Source: Pohlia nutans (taxonomy: Eukaryota > Streptophyta > Bryopsida > Bryales > Mniaceae). Taken from it: DNA of 64,000 nucleotides. The notes below the pieces were generated by a model, which saw only the letters and a program-made list of their open reading frames with translations, ran no database searches and was not told where the DNA came from. The stretch is from positions 868,001-932,000 of the forward strand of contig CM040088.1 of assembly GCA_022496805.1 (NCBI GenBank), in the 5' to 3' direction. How positions within the stretch are numbered: the stretch's first letter is position 1; each line of letters starts with the position of its first letter. Shown here piece after piece: positions 47,669 through 59,900 of this stretch. A program made the position numbers and the translations under genes.

Positions 47669-47692
47669 CTTTTTTTTTTTTTTTTTTTTTTT
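47669..47692 (-). other. poly-T run, possible 3' tail of a minus-strand retroelement
   Basis: About 24 T followed by GAATTGGTTTGTTGATTTCTC. It could be the A tail of a truncated LINE on the minus strand, but I find no coding part and no target duplication. Confidence 0.25.
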
Positions 47693-48312
47693 TTGAATTG
47701 GTTTGTTGATTTCTCGGGGAGGTCACTCCCTTGTATATTTTGTATACACGTGCGATAATGACCTATTTATTTGGGGGGTTATTTTAGCAAAAAAATTTAG
47801 CAAAAAATATTATTAGGTGATGGTATTTTACATATAAAAAGCCTGAGAATATTATATGTGATGGTATTTTACATGTAAACATGTTTTGCTTTTTTAAAAT
47901 CCCCTATTTTACATGTACATTTTTTACAAAATTTATCTACAATGAATATATTGGACCCTATTTTTTATCGCACGTTGTTTCTAAAATTTTCGCCAGTGAA
48001 CCCCCCGAGGTTGATTTTTTTAAACGACGATAAATGAGATTTTGTGATTATAAACTTCATTGCAAAAAATTGTAGTTATTTTTATAGGGGCAAAATGAAA
48101 TAAAACTTCAAAAAAATTGAATTTTTACTTTCAAAAATTATTCTAAAATGATGATGATGATAGTAAAAGTAGATTTAATTGAATTATTGTAATTTAAATT
48201 CATAATCTACAACTCTTGTTTTTACATGATATCAAGATATGTTTCCAATTAGTTTTTTGATTTTTAATAACAAATCTTAACAAATTTTCAAATATAGAAA
48301 TGTGAACGCCCT

Positions 48313-49233
48313 TTAACCCCTAAAGGACCAGGTGGACACATTGTGTCCAAGAATAATTTCATTACTTTAATAACTTGTTTGGATTTCATAATTTTGACTC
48401 AATGTTAACTAGAGAATTGAAAATGTTCGTTACAAGAATACAAAAATCCTTTAAGATTTACAATTACGTTGATTGATTCATTGGGAAAAAATTAAAACGT
48501 CAACGTAGGTAAACTTGGGACATGGTAGTTAGGGTGGTTGATGACTTGGAGGGCGTTTTCACACTTGGATGTCACATTTGTAAAAAGAAAGTGTACAATA
48601 TGTAAAATATATTCCATTACTGCATCATTAACACTATATAATAATTATGGAAAAAAATTAAATATATTTAAAACGGAATCTTTTCAAAAAATTGGAATCT
48701 TTTCTACATATTTTATATTATTTTGGAATATTTTGGAATATTCCAAATATATATTTTAATTCTCTAAAAAAAATTGCAATGTGAAAGTTAATAACGATCA
48801 CAAACACCGGCTCAACGAGTCACCAACAAGTCACTTCAGTTAAACATAAATCTTTGAGAATCAATCATTGTTGTTGTATTTAGTTTTAGAACACCATTTT
48901 TTGTGAGCACCTAGATATAGTACATCTTTGTATGCTCTTAAACTTTCAAACGCTAATCATGGTTTTTAAATTTATTAGAAAGCTTGCAATGAAAGACCTG
49001 TTGGTTTTGTTCAAAATTTTAAGAAATCAACTTATGATCAAATCTTATAATCATGTAATGTATACGGTAGATTGTTCTGAAAATTGATGTACAGTCTCAT
49101 GACTAAGTCCTCTTTGAGTTTCAACGGTGAAGTTTTCTACATGAATACCAATCAAGAGATACAATTGCCTTTTTGAAAGCATCACAAGAAAGTGATAAAA
49201 TTTTAGGAATAAGCATGGTCCTTTAGGGGTTAA
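48313..49233. mobile_element. piggyBac-like element (copy G)
   Basis: TTAA at 48313-48316 and 49230-49233, with a perfect 14-bp TIR CCCCTAAAGGACCA on both sides. A TGGACACATTGTGTCCA palindrome lies just inside the left TIR. 921 bp with targets, non-coding. TIR subfamily as 37144-38392. Confidence 0.82.
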
Positions 49234-49556
49234 GGTTTAAAAGCACATTTTGAAATTTTTCTCTATACAAGATGAACAATTGAATTGCAAATTGTAAAAA
49301 TAATTTAAATGTTTGATTGATGAGAAAATTATTGCATTTGGTAGTAGTCTACCTTCATGTTGTTGTTGAGCAAATGTGATAGATTGCATTACTATTCATT
49401 GTTGCATATTTTTGAATTGGTTGTCAAAGAACTTTATAATTTGTAATTGATCCAATAAAAAATGAAAGAAATACATCGAGACTTCATCAAAAAAAAATTC
49501 AAAAAAAAATATCATTTTCTTTGACAGTAGCTATTGATTTCAAGACTTGTAAAAAA

Positions 49557-49684
49557 GGGCGTGTTTGGGACACTATGCTATAGTACTAAAGCATAGTGTT
49601 AAAAACTCATTTGTCACTAGCTTAGTGTTAATTGGGCTTATAGCACTATTCTTTGGCACTATAACTTAGTGCCTCAAATATCCC
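49557..49684. mobile_element. small MITE with GGGCGTGTTTGGG-type ends
   Basis: GGGCGTGTTTGGGACACTAT on the left pairs imperfectly with the inverse of the right end (GGGATATTTGAGGCACTAAG). Internal TAGTGT/GCACTA motifs extend the pairing. Tourist-like by terminal motif; the target duplication is not clear. Confidence 0.5.
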
Positions 49685-50938
49685 TTTTCTACAAGTGCAA
49701 TAACTAACTACAAAATATTCAACTACTGTAAACAGTAAAGACAAAACAAAATATGTATGGAACATACGCAAACCAACAAAAAACAATTAAGGCCATAAAG
49801 GTTACTGAACCTACAAAAACATGTAACGGATGTATGCCTTTGAAGTAATTTAATGTGTCTATTAGTCTATCTTTGAAGTAATAAAATGTGTTTAGTGGGA
49901 TGTTTAGGTTTATAAATTTTAAAACTTTAGGCATGTTGAGACCTAATATTCAAAATTAAACTCCAAATCGTTGATCATCATATACGATTTTTTTATATAT
50001 AATAATTTTGACTTATATGACACTATAGATGAACATTGTGGATTTCTGAATAGTCTTATACATTATCATATAAAATGTCATTGCCATGAAGTGAGCACTG
50101 AAGTAATTGAACATCTATAGTTGTAATTGCAAATTGTAGTTAGAAAATCTTGTAGTTGAAAAAAATATAGTAATTTAAAAGATTACATGTTTTGATGAGG
50201 ATAAGAAAAATAAAAACTAAAGCAAGTTGAGTTTGTGGCTAATATGCCCTTTTTGAGATCAATTGAACTCATGGTTGTTGAAAAATAAAATAAAATTCTT
50301 CATCTAGTATGCAAGTGCAAGTGAAAGCATAGAGAATGAGAAATTAGAGGCAAAGGAGATGTTGAAAACCACTCCATTGATCCATGAAGGGATTTTGGGA
50401 ATTGCTTTTATATTCTAAATAGAAATAAAGTAGAAATCCATTGTCAACATAGAAAACACAAGACTATATAACTACATTTTGTGCATGAAACTTCATCTTG
50501 AGCGCTTAAATTTAAATATTGGCACACTCGAGTAATTAAACATATGTATTAATATTGAATATATTTTAATTTTATTCATTGAATTTTTTATATAAAAAAT
50601 TATGATTAAAATTATTTCCAAAGCTTTCTATATCAAAATATTTACTCAATATATTAAATCATTAGTATAAAATCTAAAATAAATATATTACAATATGTTT
50701 GCAATATAATTATTTAGTGTTTATAATTTGATGAGGAAGTTGCAAGTCTATTTCTATTTATTGTTATCCTTAATGGTTGTATTATTTATAAATTATTTTT
50801 ATTTATTTGAAAAATAATCAAAACTTTGAATTTTATTGGCAACATTACAAGTAATTTGTATGAGGGAAGAAATCAAATTAAAATCACATAGTTACACAAA
50901 ACAAAACACAATATAAATAATGCAATTTATTTAAATTC
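49685..50938. other. AT-rich gene-free stretch
   Basis: No exon, RNA gene or bounded element recognised up to the 3' end of the phosphoglycerate-mutase-like gene. Confidence 0.45.
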
Positions 50939-52120
50939 TTATGTTGAGTTATTATGGTTTTGAGGAATAGTAGGCATATCATCTGCTTGTGGAACGTCAT
51001 GATCTTCTACTTGTAGTTGTTTAATTGGCACATCTATTTCACGTCCAAATCTGGAACTATTCTTTGCTATTGCTTCTTTAAAATTCAGCCCTCCTGCAAA
51101 ATTTGTATTGTGACCATTGTAATTTGGACCACCTTGACGATCTCCAATCACTACTGTTCGCATTTCAGCATTTCGAAAACCTTGTTGTAATTCCCTTCTT
51201 ACTACATCTGATAAATCATCTCCAAACAAATGACTCATGTGATAAAGAAAACTACTATGAGATACAACAACAATTCTTGTTTCAGGTCGATCTATAAGCC
51301 ATTGCAAAAAAACTCATGCGCGAGTATATACTTCTTCAGCGCTTTTCCGCACTTCAGCTTTCCACCATGTGTCTTCATCGGTTTTAATAAGTGAAAAATC
51401 AATTGCAGGAAACTTTGTTTTTAAAAAACTTATAGATCTTCGTTTATTGCATGGATGGTTTCCATTTTGTTCACGACACCATTCATTAGCAATAAAAGGT
51501 GGTGCTCTTGCTGAGGAAATAGCGGCATGGTGAGCACATGTTTTTTCTTTGTTTCTACATTCTACACCTTCTAACATGAGGGCTGAGTTTTGTGCTTCAC
51601 CATTTAAAAGAGGACCTCCTCCCCATGCCCCTACTGCTGTTTGCAATGTTCTTCGAAGTGGAGATACTACAACCAGTTCAACTTGTGGATAAATATGCAA
51701 ATTAATAACATGTTTTCGAAGAGCTTCAACTTGTTGCCATCCCAATTCTGTCAAACAAGCATCTTCATAATCCCAATTTGTGTAATTTGTTTTACTCAAT
51801 GTATTTGCAACATTGTGATAACCTTGACCATGGCGCACCAAATGCACAATCTTACTCCTATGTAATGGCAACATTGTTAAAGCAAATGCCTTTTTATTAT
51901 TAGATGTATCGTTTGATTCTGTCAAATTTGCAAAAGCAAGATGAAGTCTTGGTGTTGATGACCACGTTGGTCTTTTAGATTTGAGTGAAACTTTAAGCCC
52001 ATGACTTATTTTGGTAGAAGTATAAGTTTTGCAATATTTTGATTTTTTAAAATCAAAATCTACAGCATATAATTGCCTACTACAATGTTGAAGATTCAAC
52101 ACTCCAATTTGATTTTCCAT
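50939..52120 (-). pseudogene. phosphoglycerate-mutase-like (histidine phosphatase) gene with one nonsense codon
   Basis: A single 393-codon frame from the ATG at 52120 to a stop at 50939 is broken only by TGA at codon 269 (51314-51316). The histidine-phosphatase hallmarks are present: HLVRHGQGYHN (RHG at 96-98, His 97 being the phospho-acceptor), VVSPLRRTLQT (153-158), NEWCRE and NHPCNKRRS, and after the stop RIVVVSHSSFLYH with the second catalytic His (288). The layout matches plant phosphoglycerate-mutase-like proteins of the cytosol or plastid. The first ~88 residues are a Lys/Ser/Thr-rich extension, perhaps a transit peptide. There is no intron, so a retrocopy is possible, though I see no convincing A tail. 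Without the TGA the gene looks intact, suggesting recent loss or a polymorphism. Confidence 0.85.
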
Positions 52121-53334
52121 ATTGACAAAAACTTATAAAAGCATTTACTTTGATCAAATTAAAATATGAGTACAATTAAAGTGATTTCAAATGAAAAAAA
52201 TTGTAGTCATTTTTTACAAATTTGAAAATGAATAAGTTTTGACAATTGATTTTACAAGACATTTGCTAAAATTCCACACATGACTCAAAATTTGTTAAAA
52301 TTTTCTTAATATTTCCACATTTGTTTACCCTAAAAATTGCTTAAAATTTAATATATGTAATTAATTGATAATGTTTCATACTAAACCAAATTATACATCT
52401 TTTCACATTTGACAAATTCTTTTCAAACCAATTCTCCTATTTTTCTTTTAGTTCATTCAAAATGCCATCCACAACTTTTTATTATTAGCCTATTCATGTG
52501 TCTTAATATAACTCTAAACAAAAATTAATAAAATGTGAGCTAAATTAGAATTTCACTCTTTACTAAAATCAATCTTCATATTTAGGGACATATATAAAAT
52601 GGGTTGAAAACTTGTAATAAGTTTTGGATGAATCGCAATTGGATGAATGAAATATATTTCACTTTGATACTTTAACAATTTTAAAAATTAGATGAACTCA
52701 ATATCAATTTCATCATAGTAATGACTTTTAGATCAAGAGATGGTTTTACCTAAACATATAGTATACAATACCCGGTAGTAAGTTTATGTTAGTGTCTTTT
52801 TCACAAGCAGAAACACTGTATAATTCCAAATTTTGGAAAGACACTACAAATGGTAAAATTATTCAAATTTGAAATAATAAAGTGCATTAGTGAGATTAAT
52901 TGAGTATACTTCAATAGTGCGTTAACAAATTTAGTATGTTGAGGAATTTAGTATGAAATATATATGAAATAAATTTTTTGATTAAAGACATAGCAACTTT
53001 GGATTTGAAACTTCCTTACTCGATATCTTAGGCAATAATGATTCAAAATGCATGTTATTTTTTGCACATGATTCCATAATATATCCCCATTCCATTTATA
53101 ATGACAATAACATCCTTTAAGAGTTTAAGTAATAAAATATGATGCTACAGTACCTAGCAGTGGGTTTCCATCATTTATCTATGCTTCTCCATATTGTATT
53201 GTACCCGCAAATCACTATACATTCACCTATTCGTATTATAAAGCAAATGATGGTGAATCAATTTGTTTTCTCAACATTGTATAATACTTGGAAATCACTA
53301 TACATTCACCAATTTGTTTTCATATGCTTCATCA
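52121..53334. other. AT-rich gene-free stretch
   Basis: 5' flank of the phosphatase-like gene on the minus strand (a TTTATAAG box lies ~20 bp before the ATG), then no recognisable feature. Confidence 0.4.
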
Positions 53335-53541
53335 ATTTGCCAAATCTAAATCCCATTGAGAAAGGTGATAAAAGGTGTTGTTCAAAAGGAGTGTTTGCCA
53401 AAGACTAAAGAGTAATTCTTTTAAAAGCATCCACTAGGCGTGGGATGAGATGTCTTTAGAAATTATAGAAACTTTCTTTGCTAGCATGTTTTCAAGGATG
53501 ATGGCTGTAACTGATGCTAAAGGAGGAAGCACTAGGTAGTA
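53335..53541 (+). pseudogene. Tc1/mariner (DDE_3) transposase C-terminal remnant
   Basis: LPNLNPIEK matches the third catalytic block of Tc1-like transposases (usually SPDLNPIEN). About 150 bases further, after frame damage, EMSLEIIETFFASMFSRM and AVTDAKGGSTR with a stop match the family's conserved C-terminal end (AKGG plus T and a basic residue). The rest of the transposase is gone. Confidence 0.6.
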
Positions 53542-54202
53542 GATAGGGTATCAAATAAAGTTCTGAATTGGTGTATGATTTTTCAATTTTCTGAAATTTG
53601 TTATCATACTATTGAATCATACTCAATTATCTCACCAACGCACTTCAAGTTTCCAATTTGAATTTTTTTTAACATGTAGTGCTATTCCTCCAATGTTTCA
53701 TCTTTGAAACAGACACCAACAAGAACTTATTGCCGGGTATTATACATTTGTCAAATTTTGAACAACCTTTAGATCGTTCTGTTTTTGACTACAACATTGC
53801 TATAGTTTTTTATGAAGCATTGTATGATTTCAAAGGGGACCTTTGGCTACAACACTTCCAATTTTATATTTTCTGCAATAGGCACTTGTTGTTTGGAATG
53901 CACTAAAGAACATGATGAGAGAACAAATTGCTTGTATAAAAAAAATACCAAATGAAGGTATTAAATAAAAAGATACTAATTTTTTTATTTACATCTCATC
54001 TTCAAAAGGGAAATGGAAATATTAAAAATTAGGCAAAGAACAAAATAAGAGAATGAATGTGTAAAAATGTTAAAGTGTACAAATTTATAAACTATGAAAA
54101 TTGAAGAAATGAAAAATTGAGAGGCTAAGACATTGAATTAATTTTGGAAATCGAAAAATTAGAAAAAAATCAAGAACGGCAAATGAAAAATATAAATGTT
54201 GT
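53542..54202. other. gene-free stretch
   Basis: A 75-codon open frame (53679-53906) has no recognisable domain. The remainder is A-rich and featureless. Confidence 0.4.
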
Positions 54203-54444
54203 TTAACCCTTAAACGACATGTACTATCCTGATACCACACCCAAAATCTCTTTCAAATTCCATTTTAAGCATGATTTTGTTTTTAATTTACTTTGGCTCT
54301 ATTCTAAAGAAGTATAGATCTCTCTAAGATGCTCTGTTTGGCATTTTAAAAACCCCATTTGGTGCAATGGAGTAGAAGTTATAAGCAAGATTCTCCCAAA
54401 ACAAAACCAAGCCCGTGGGGCTGGCATTGTCGTTTAAGGGTTAA
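54203..54444. mobile_element. 242-bp piggyBac-like MITE (copy H)
   Basis: TTAA at 54203-54206 and 54441-54444. The TIRs read inward are CCCTTAAACGACATG and CCCTTAAACGACAATG. A small AGCCC-GTG-GGGCT hairpin lies next to the right TIR. It is highly similar along its length to 61666-61900 plus 62481-62487, which also totals 242 bp. Confidence 0.82.
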
Positions 54445-54643
54445 AGAGCTATAGATAAATAAGAACTCCAGTCTCCTTTCGAGGCCGACGTTAATAAATC
54501 GACCACCCATGGTCAAATGTCCACCAGACAAAGAACCATTGGAGTAGCTCTACTCCATTGGTTTACGGAACACTATAAGTATTACTTGAAGTATTGAGTT
54601 CCAAAGTTGGAAATATAAATTCCATTTCAACTCTAAGACATCA

Positions 54644-55189
54644 TTAACCCTTTAACGTCCTGATTCAACACTATTTTCAAAGAGGTCTTATAAAATATTT
54701 GATGAAAACCAAAAATGGGGTTGATGGTCATATCAAAGTTGTAAATGTCAATGTGAAGATCACATCTGCACGGTTGGATTTATTCTATTTTTATTTAATA
54801 TTTATTTAATTAATTTTGCAAGGTTATCTCTTGAAATTCAATTTAAAATCCCAAATTAGCATAAAATTGAAAAAAATGGTAATGAAATTGAAATAACATG
54901 CATTAGAAGACGGTACAGTTTCCATTACTTGATTCTACTTATTTTGGAAAATCATATTTAAGGTCTCACTTTTTGAACTAAGAATGAAACTTGATATAAA
55001 CCACGTGTGTTGTTTTTCTAAAAATTATAATAACCTATTTTGAAAATCCAAACCGTACAAAGAATAGTCAACTTGCTCAAAAACCAAATGAAATTTTGAC
55101 GGATGAAAACTGTCCAATTTAGATGAGAATCTAGCAGTTTTATTCTATGGCTTGTGTAGATAGTGGATGCACGCGCATTTAAGGGTTGA
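54644..55189. mobile_element. piggyBac-like MITE (copy I)
   Basis: TTAA at 54644-54647 followed by CCCTTTAACGTCCTG. The right end is CGCGCATTTAAGGG plus TTGA (55186-55189), a decayed TTAA. 546 bp, non-coding. Confidence 0.6.
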
Positions 55190-55465
55190 ACGTCTTAACT
55201 CCTAAACGTTCCAACATCCATAAACGTCCCAGCATCCAGAAACCAGATCACAAACAGATTCAAAGCCTTGCAACTTTCTCATACAAATTTGGATGACTTT
55301 CATCCAAGTCACTTTTATAAGGCTATTAAATTCTCTACCAATTACAATAGTTCTTCTGTGATGAGGAGTTGTTGATAATATTGGAGAGGCCTCCAACTGC
55401 AAGTATTTCAAATGTGTTGGGTAGATTTTATGCTTGCAATGGCCCTCTTATGTACACCTCATGTA

Positions 55466-56376
55466 CAGTCAGGTAGGAATTGCTTACGAATTCCCACTGC
55501 AGGGAAAGTTTTTAAAAAACTTTGAACAATGCGTGTACTCAAAAATGATCCGATTTGGAAACCGCAAAGTGCGTTGGAATCACATCGGCGTGTACTACAA
55601 AATCATTACAAATTTATACATGTATTAGTGAAAGTTATACAACAAGTTAAAAATAATATACACACTATCTACCATTGAGTGCTTCAGTTACAGTGTTCAT
55701 CTTAGCAAGAAGAAATGAAATGAGTGTTTGAAGTTGTTTTTGAGATACTTTAGCTCATACTTCTTGAATGATTTGTATCATTTCATTTTTTTCCTTCATA
55801 TTCTTTTTGACTCCATCGACTTGTGTCCAATCATAATGATATCTACTACAGTGTATTGGATCACCATCCTCCATCAATGTGGATTGAATAGGTCTATCAT
55901 GCATAAAATAGAAGCCAATCAATAGATCTTCATAAATAAGTTCCACTAAATGAACTCCTGATTGTTTAGTTAGAGGAATGATGACAAATGGACTTTTATC
56001 AAAACCCATGAAAGCCCCTACACCATTACAAAAGAAGAAATTACAAAGGAGACAAATGAAATGATACAAATCATCCAACAATTATGAGCTCAAGTATCTC
56101 ATAAACAACTTCAAACACATTTCATTTCTTCTTGCTAAGATGAACACTGTAACTGAAGCACTCAATGGTAGATAGTGTGTATATTATTTTTAACTTGTTG
56201 TATAACTTTCACTAATACATGTATAAATTTGTAATGATATTGTAGTACACGCCGATGTGATTCCAACGCACTTTGCGGTTTCCAAATCGGATCATTTTTG
56301 AGTACACACGCATTGTTCAAAGTTTCTAAAAAACTTTCCCTGCAGTGGGAATTCGTAAGCAATTCCTACCTGACTG
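55466..56376. mobile_element. Tc1-like element with ~324-bp terminal inverted repeats
   Basis: The left end is TA then CAGTCAGGTAGGAATTGC; the right end is its inverse followed by CA (a decayed TA). The arms 55466-55789 and 56054-56376 are inverted copies with few differences. The 264-bp centre encodes a transposase fragment on the minus strand. CAGT termini and the TA target fit Tc1/mariner; TIRs this long are unusual and suggest a rearranged derivative. Confidence 0.8.
55755..56081 (-). pseudogene. Tc1/mariner (DDE_3) transposase fragment
   Basis: The 108-codon frame contains LMEDGDPIHCSRYH, which matches the second catalytic block of DDE_3 transposases (MEDGxPxH). This is preceded by GVHLVELIYEDLLIGFY, which fits the region just before it. 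Both flanks run into the inverted arms, so only a central part of the protein is present. Confidence 0.6.
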
Positions 56377-56455
56377 CACATCTGAGCCATGCTCATATCT
56401 ATTTTTGAGGCTAGCATCTACTAGTGTTCAAAGGATTGGTATGTTTAGGGGTTAA

Positions 56456-56969
56456 ACCCTACACAAACTAAATAAAAATTAAATCAGAAATAAGTTCCAT
56501 TCAAATATAGTGGCAGAACGGAGCATACAAAGCGACGTAAAGGATATTGAGATTGAGCACAGTTAGAGGCTCTAAAGTGAAGGATCATGGAGTTTGGATA
56601 CATGGTTAAAGGCTGTGTCCTTTATACAGGGGTTGACGCATATCTCTTAAATTTTGGGGAGATGGGATTAGAATCATTCCTCCACAATTAAATGTAATTG
56701 ATAAAGCATCGGAAAACTCCTGTTCTTTAAAGTGATGCGAGTAGAACTCTCTTCTGATAAAACAATCCGGTTATGGAGGTAAGTATTCGCAAGCAAGTAA
56801 GCAGATAATCATTTCAAGTTCCGAAGGAATCCAGCTTGACACTTCAGTAGCTCAGAAATCCTCGACCTCTATTTATTCATTCATTCATTCAGTTCAGTTC
56901 AGGCACATGCTTCGACAAAAGAGACCAAATATGAGCATTTGTGTGGTATTGTATTTCCTGTGGAACGCA
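56456..56969. other. 3' flank of the AFG1-like gene
   Basis: No separate gene. It probably contains the 3' UTR of the minus-strand AFG1-like gene; I cannot fix its poly(A) site. Confidence 0.4.
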
Positions 56970-59900
56970 TTAGCCAGTAGCTCGCCCTCCAGGAGATTCA
57001 CCTGGAGCTGGCGTTTGATACTTTGGGTGACAATCCAGCGTTTGCAAGTATACTGGGGTTTGCATTTCCAAAAGTCTGGACACCTACACACAAGATATGA
57101 ACATGTTCAGGCAAAGAACATACAAAGATACATACTCCCTCCGTCCCAAAGTTATTGTCATGTTTGAAAGTCATGTTTGAAAGTGCTTTTTTAAGTAGGT
57201 CAAAAAAATACTTCCTTGTGGCTAATTTTATTTAGGTTGCAATGAACACATGCAATGTTCTTCAATCATTCTAGTGACATAATTTGGAATCTTTTTTAAT
57301 CATGTTTCTTACAATATGATCAATGAAATTGGCTCAAAGAAATACCAAGCAAACAAGTTGGACAATAACTTTGGGACGGAGGGAGTATTCACTATTCATG
57401 TGTTCTGGAACTGCAGAAACGATTAATGCGAGTGCTCGTCATCTCGTCTGTGTCTCAGGGATTCTCTTGTAAGTTTAGACCTACAAGCAAGCAAGCAAGC
57501 TAGCAAGGAATTGATAAGAGAAGTTAGGCTCTTACGGCGCGTTGGAAGGCAAACACTTCCTCCCGTCCAGAAAATATGGATTGAATACTGGTGCGTTCAC
57601 TACGAGTTCCCCCTACTGGCGCCACGCTACCCTCTGCTGTAACATCTCGGCGCAATCGACCCCCTTCCGCCTCTGTCTCAAACTGCAAACTGCAGCACAA
57701 CAGAAACCGTGTTAACAGAAATTCTGTTTCTGATAAGCGGCACACGCGTAATTTGTGTGCTGCATACAATACAACAATTCTACAATTTATTATTATTATT
57801 GTTATAATATGCAACGTCGACAGGGTAAAAGAATGCCCAACCTCTCTAAATCAAAAATTGATCCATCCATAGTACCCAGGAAGAGATCATCAGGTGGCCC
57901 TTCAGCAGTGCAGATGAGCCGGCAGTGATGATTGTAAAGCTCATCCACCAATGTGATGAATCTTCTGGCCTGGATAAAAATAGCCCACGTTGTCCTTGAG
58001 AGTTCACACAATTGTGCCAGTTTCGCAAAATAAATATACAATGAACAAAGTCGAGCATCCATAGGACCACGCAAACATCATAGAGAAATGTGTATTGCTA
58101 AAACGGACACTGAGGATTCAAAGAGTTAAAAGCTTCAGAAAGTGTGCAAAAGGGCGGTGAGAAACAATCACCCCGTACTTTATCGATCATCCGCATACTC
58201 ATAATGGGTATGTCTGTGATGAATACAGTATGGTAGTGCTGGGCGAGTGCAATGTAATCCGCTGCTCCAACCTGCATGGTCATTTCATACTCAGCGTAAA
58301 ACCTCTTCACAGACAATCCTTAGGGCACATGATGCAATGGAAAAACTGCAGTGTGACAAAAGAAAAGCGAGAACATACCGGGCGACTACACGCTTGTTCA
58401 AATGTAAACCGTGCCACACCATTGCAGCTCTCTGGAACTTGTAAGCTCCTTCATTCAACATTGGCAGCAACGTCATTATTTCGTAGTACCTTGCAAGGCT
58501 CATATTAAGATGGAACGAGTCTGCGTAGTAAGCTGTCTAGCAGTTTACATCACCAAGAAAGACCCTGACAACGAACGATACTATCAAGGCAAGTAAGGCT
58601 AAAGATACCATCATAAACAGAGCACCTGAAACAATAAGTGTAAAGTTCCCATTTGTTTTCCCTTGTAACAGCAAGTGGTCCAGAGAGCCTCACCTTCCGA
58701 ACATAACAGGTATGGAGTTTGGCCCAACTGATGAGCCGGTCTTGTCAACAGACTGTGTAGTCATTTTATCCCAAAGCCGCTCCAGCTGAAGTTGGGACTG
58801 TCCACCTAAAGGCCAGAAGTAGTGTATTTGCTCCCCCTGTATATGTAAAATAAATGAATACCTTTAGCATGATGTAACATCCCCAAGTTGTAAGGAATGT
58901 AAAATAATTACCTTCTGTGGCCTCCTAGCATTTTATGGCACTGCCCAGATGAGAGAACCAATCTTTCCATATGAAAACAAGGTAACTGGTACTATAGCTT
59001 TTAAAAAAAGTAGCTCGACAATGTAGAAAATCCATGTTAGGAAATAATTATGAAGAGCTGTGGTCATGCACCTTGAGTGGCGTGGCCATGACTCGTCGGT
59101 AATCTGTTTCTGTGCCAACAAGCAGAGATCTACAATGGTGCTCGATCTCCTTAACAAAGACAGCAAACAACTCCTTTTGCAGGCCATCCTACAGAGAGAA
59201 ACGGTAACACCAAATTGATCAGAGCTTTGAGCCAGCTACTGCATTCCAATGCATTTTTGCCAAAGACGAAGTGGTCCCGGCTCAAGTCGAATTCAAGCAC
59301 AGGAAAGCTCCAAAAGAAGTGATGTGTACGAACTCATCATCAACATAGTTAGTACTCCCTCCGTCCCAAAGTTATTGTCATGTTTGAAAGTCATGTTTGA
59401 AAGTGCTTTTTTAAGTAGGTCAAAAAAATACTTCCTTGTGGCTAATTTTATTTAGGTTGCAATGAACACATGCAATGTTCTTCAATCATTGTAATGACAT
59501 AATTTGGAACCTTTTTTAATCATGTTTCTTACAATATGATCAATGAAATTGGCTCAAAGAAATACCAAGCAAACAAGTTGGACAATAACTTTGGGACGGA
59601 GGGAGTATTCACTATTCATAAGGCCATGTTCACAAAATGAGCAGCAGGGGGTAGGAAGCAAACTTTGTTGAGGTCCCACGGCGCACGGTTGCTGGTTGCT
59701 ACGATCACAGCTCCTCGGGTCAATAGTCTCCCCAAGATTCCGGACAGAGCAACTGCCGTAAACACGTCCAAGACCTGTTTCGCCACAAATGAATCCGAGC
59801 ATGAAAAAGAATAATCCTCCAAATGGAACGGGTGCATCCAGCTCAAAAGTATTACTTTACATGCGGTATGAGTTGGCACGAGTCCATGCAGAAAACTTCA

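Larger units (their letters stand above)
55195..56455. mobile_element. piggyBac-like element (copy J) carrying a Tc1-like insertion
   Basis: TTAA at 55195-55198 and 56452-56455. The TIRs read inward are CTCCTAAACGTTCC and CCCCTAAACATACC. The first ~130 bp match the right end of copy A (GGATGACTTTCATCCAAG region). Without the nested Tc1-like element (55466-56376) the remainder is about 350 bp. Confidence 0.7.

Noticed and set aside
51314..51316. U-to-C RNA editing restoring the TGA
   Set aside because: Such editing is known from organelle transcripts of some plants; this locus looks nuclear, being surrounded by nuclear transposons.
51275..51320. A ~42-base intron that would splice out the TGA of the phosphatase-like gene
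   Set aside because: It is too short for a plant intron and would delete conserved residues.
55434..56362. Open frames within the Tc1-like arms
   Set aside because: They are mirrored in the two inverted arms and have no transposase motif; only the centre matches DDE_3.
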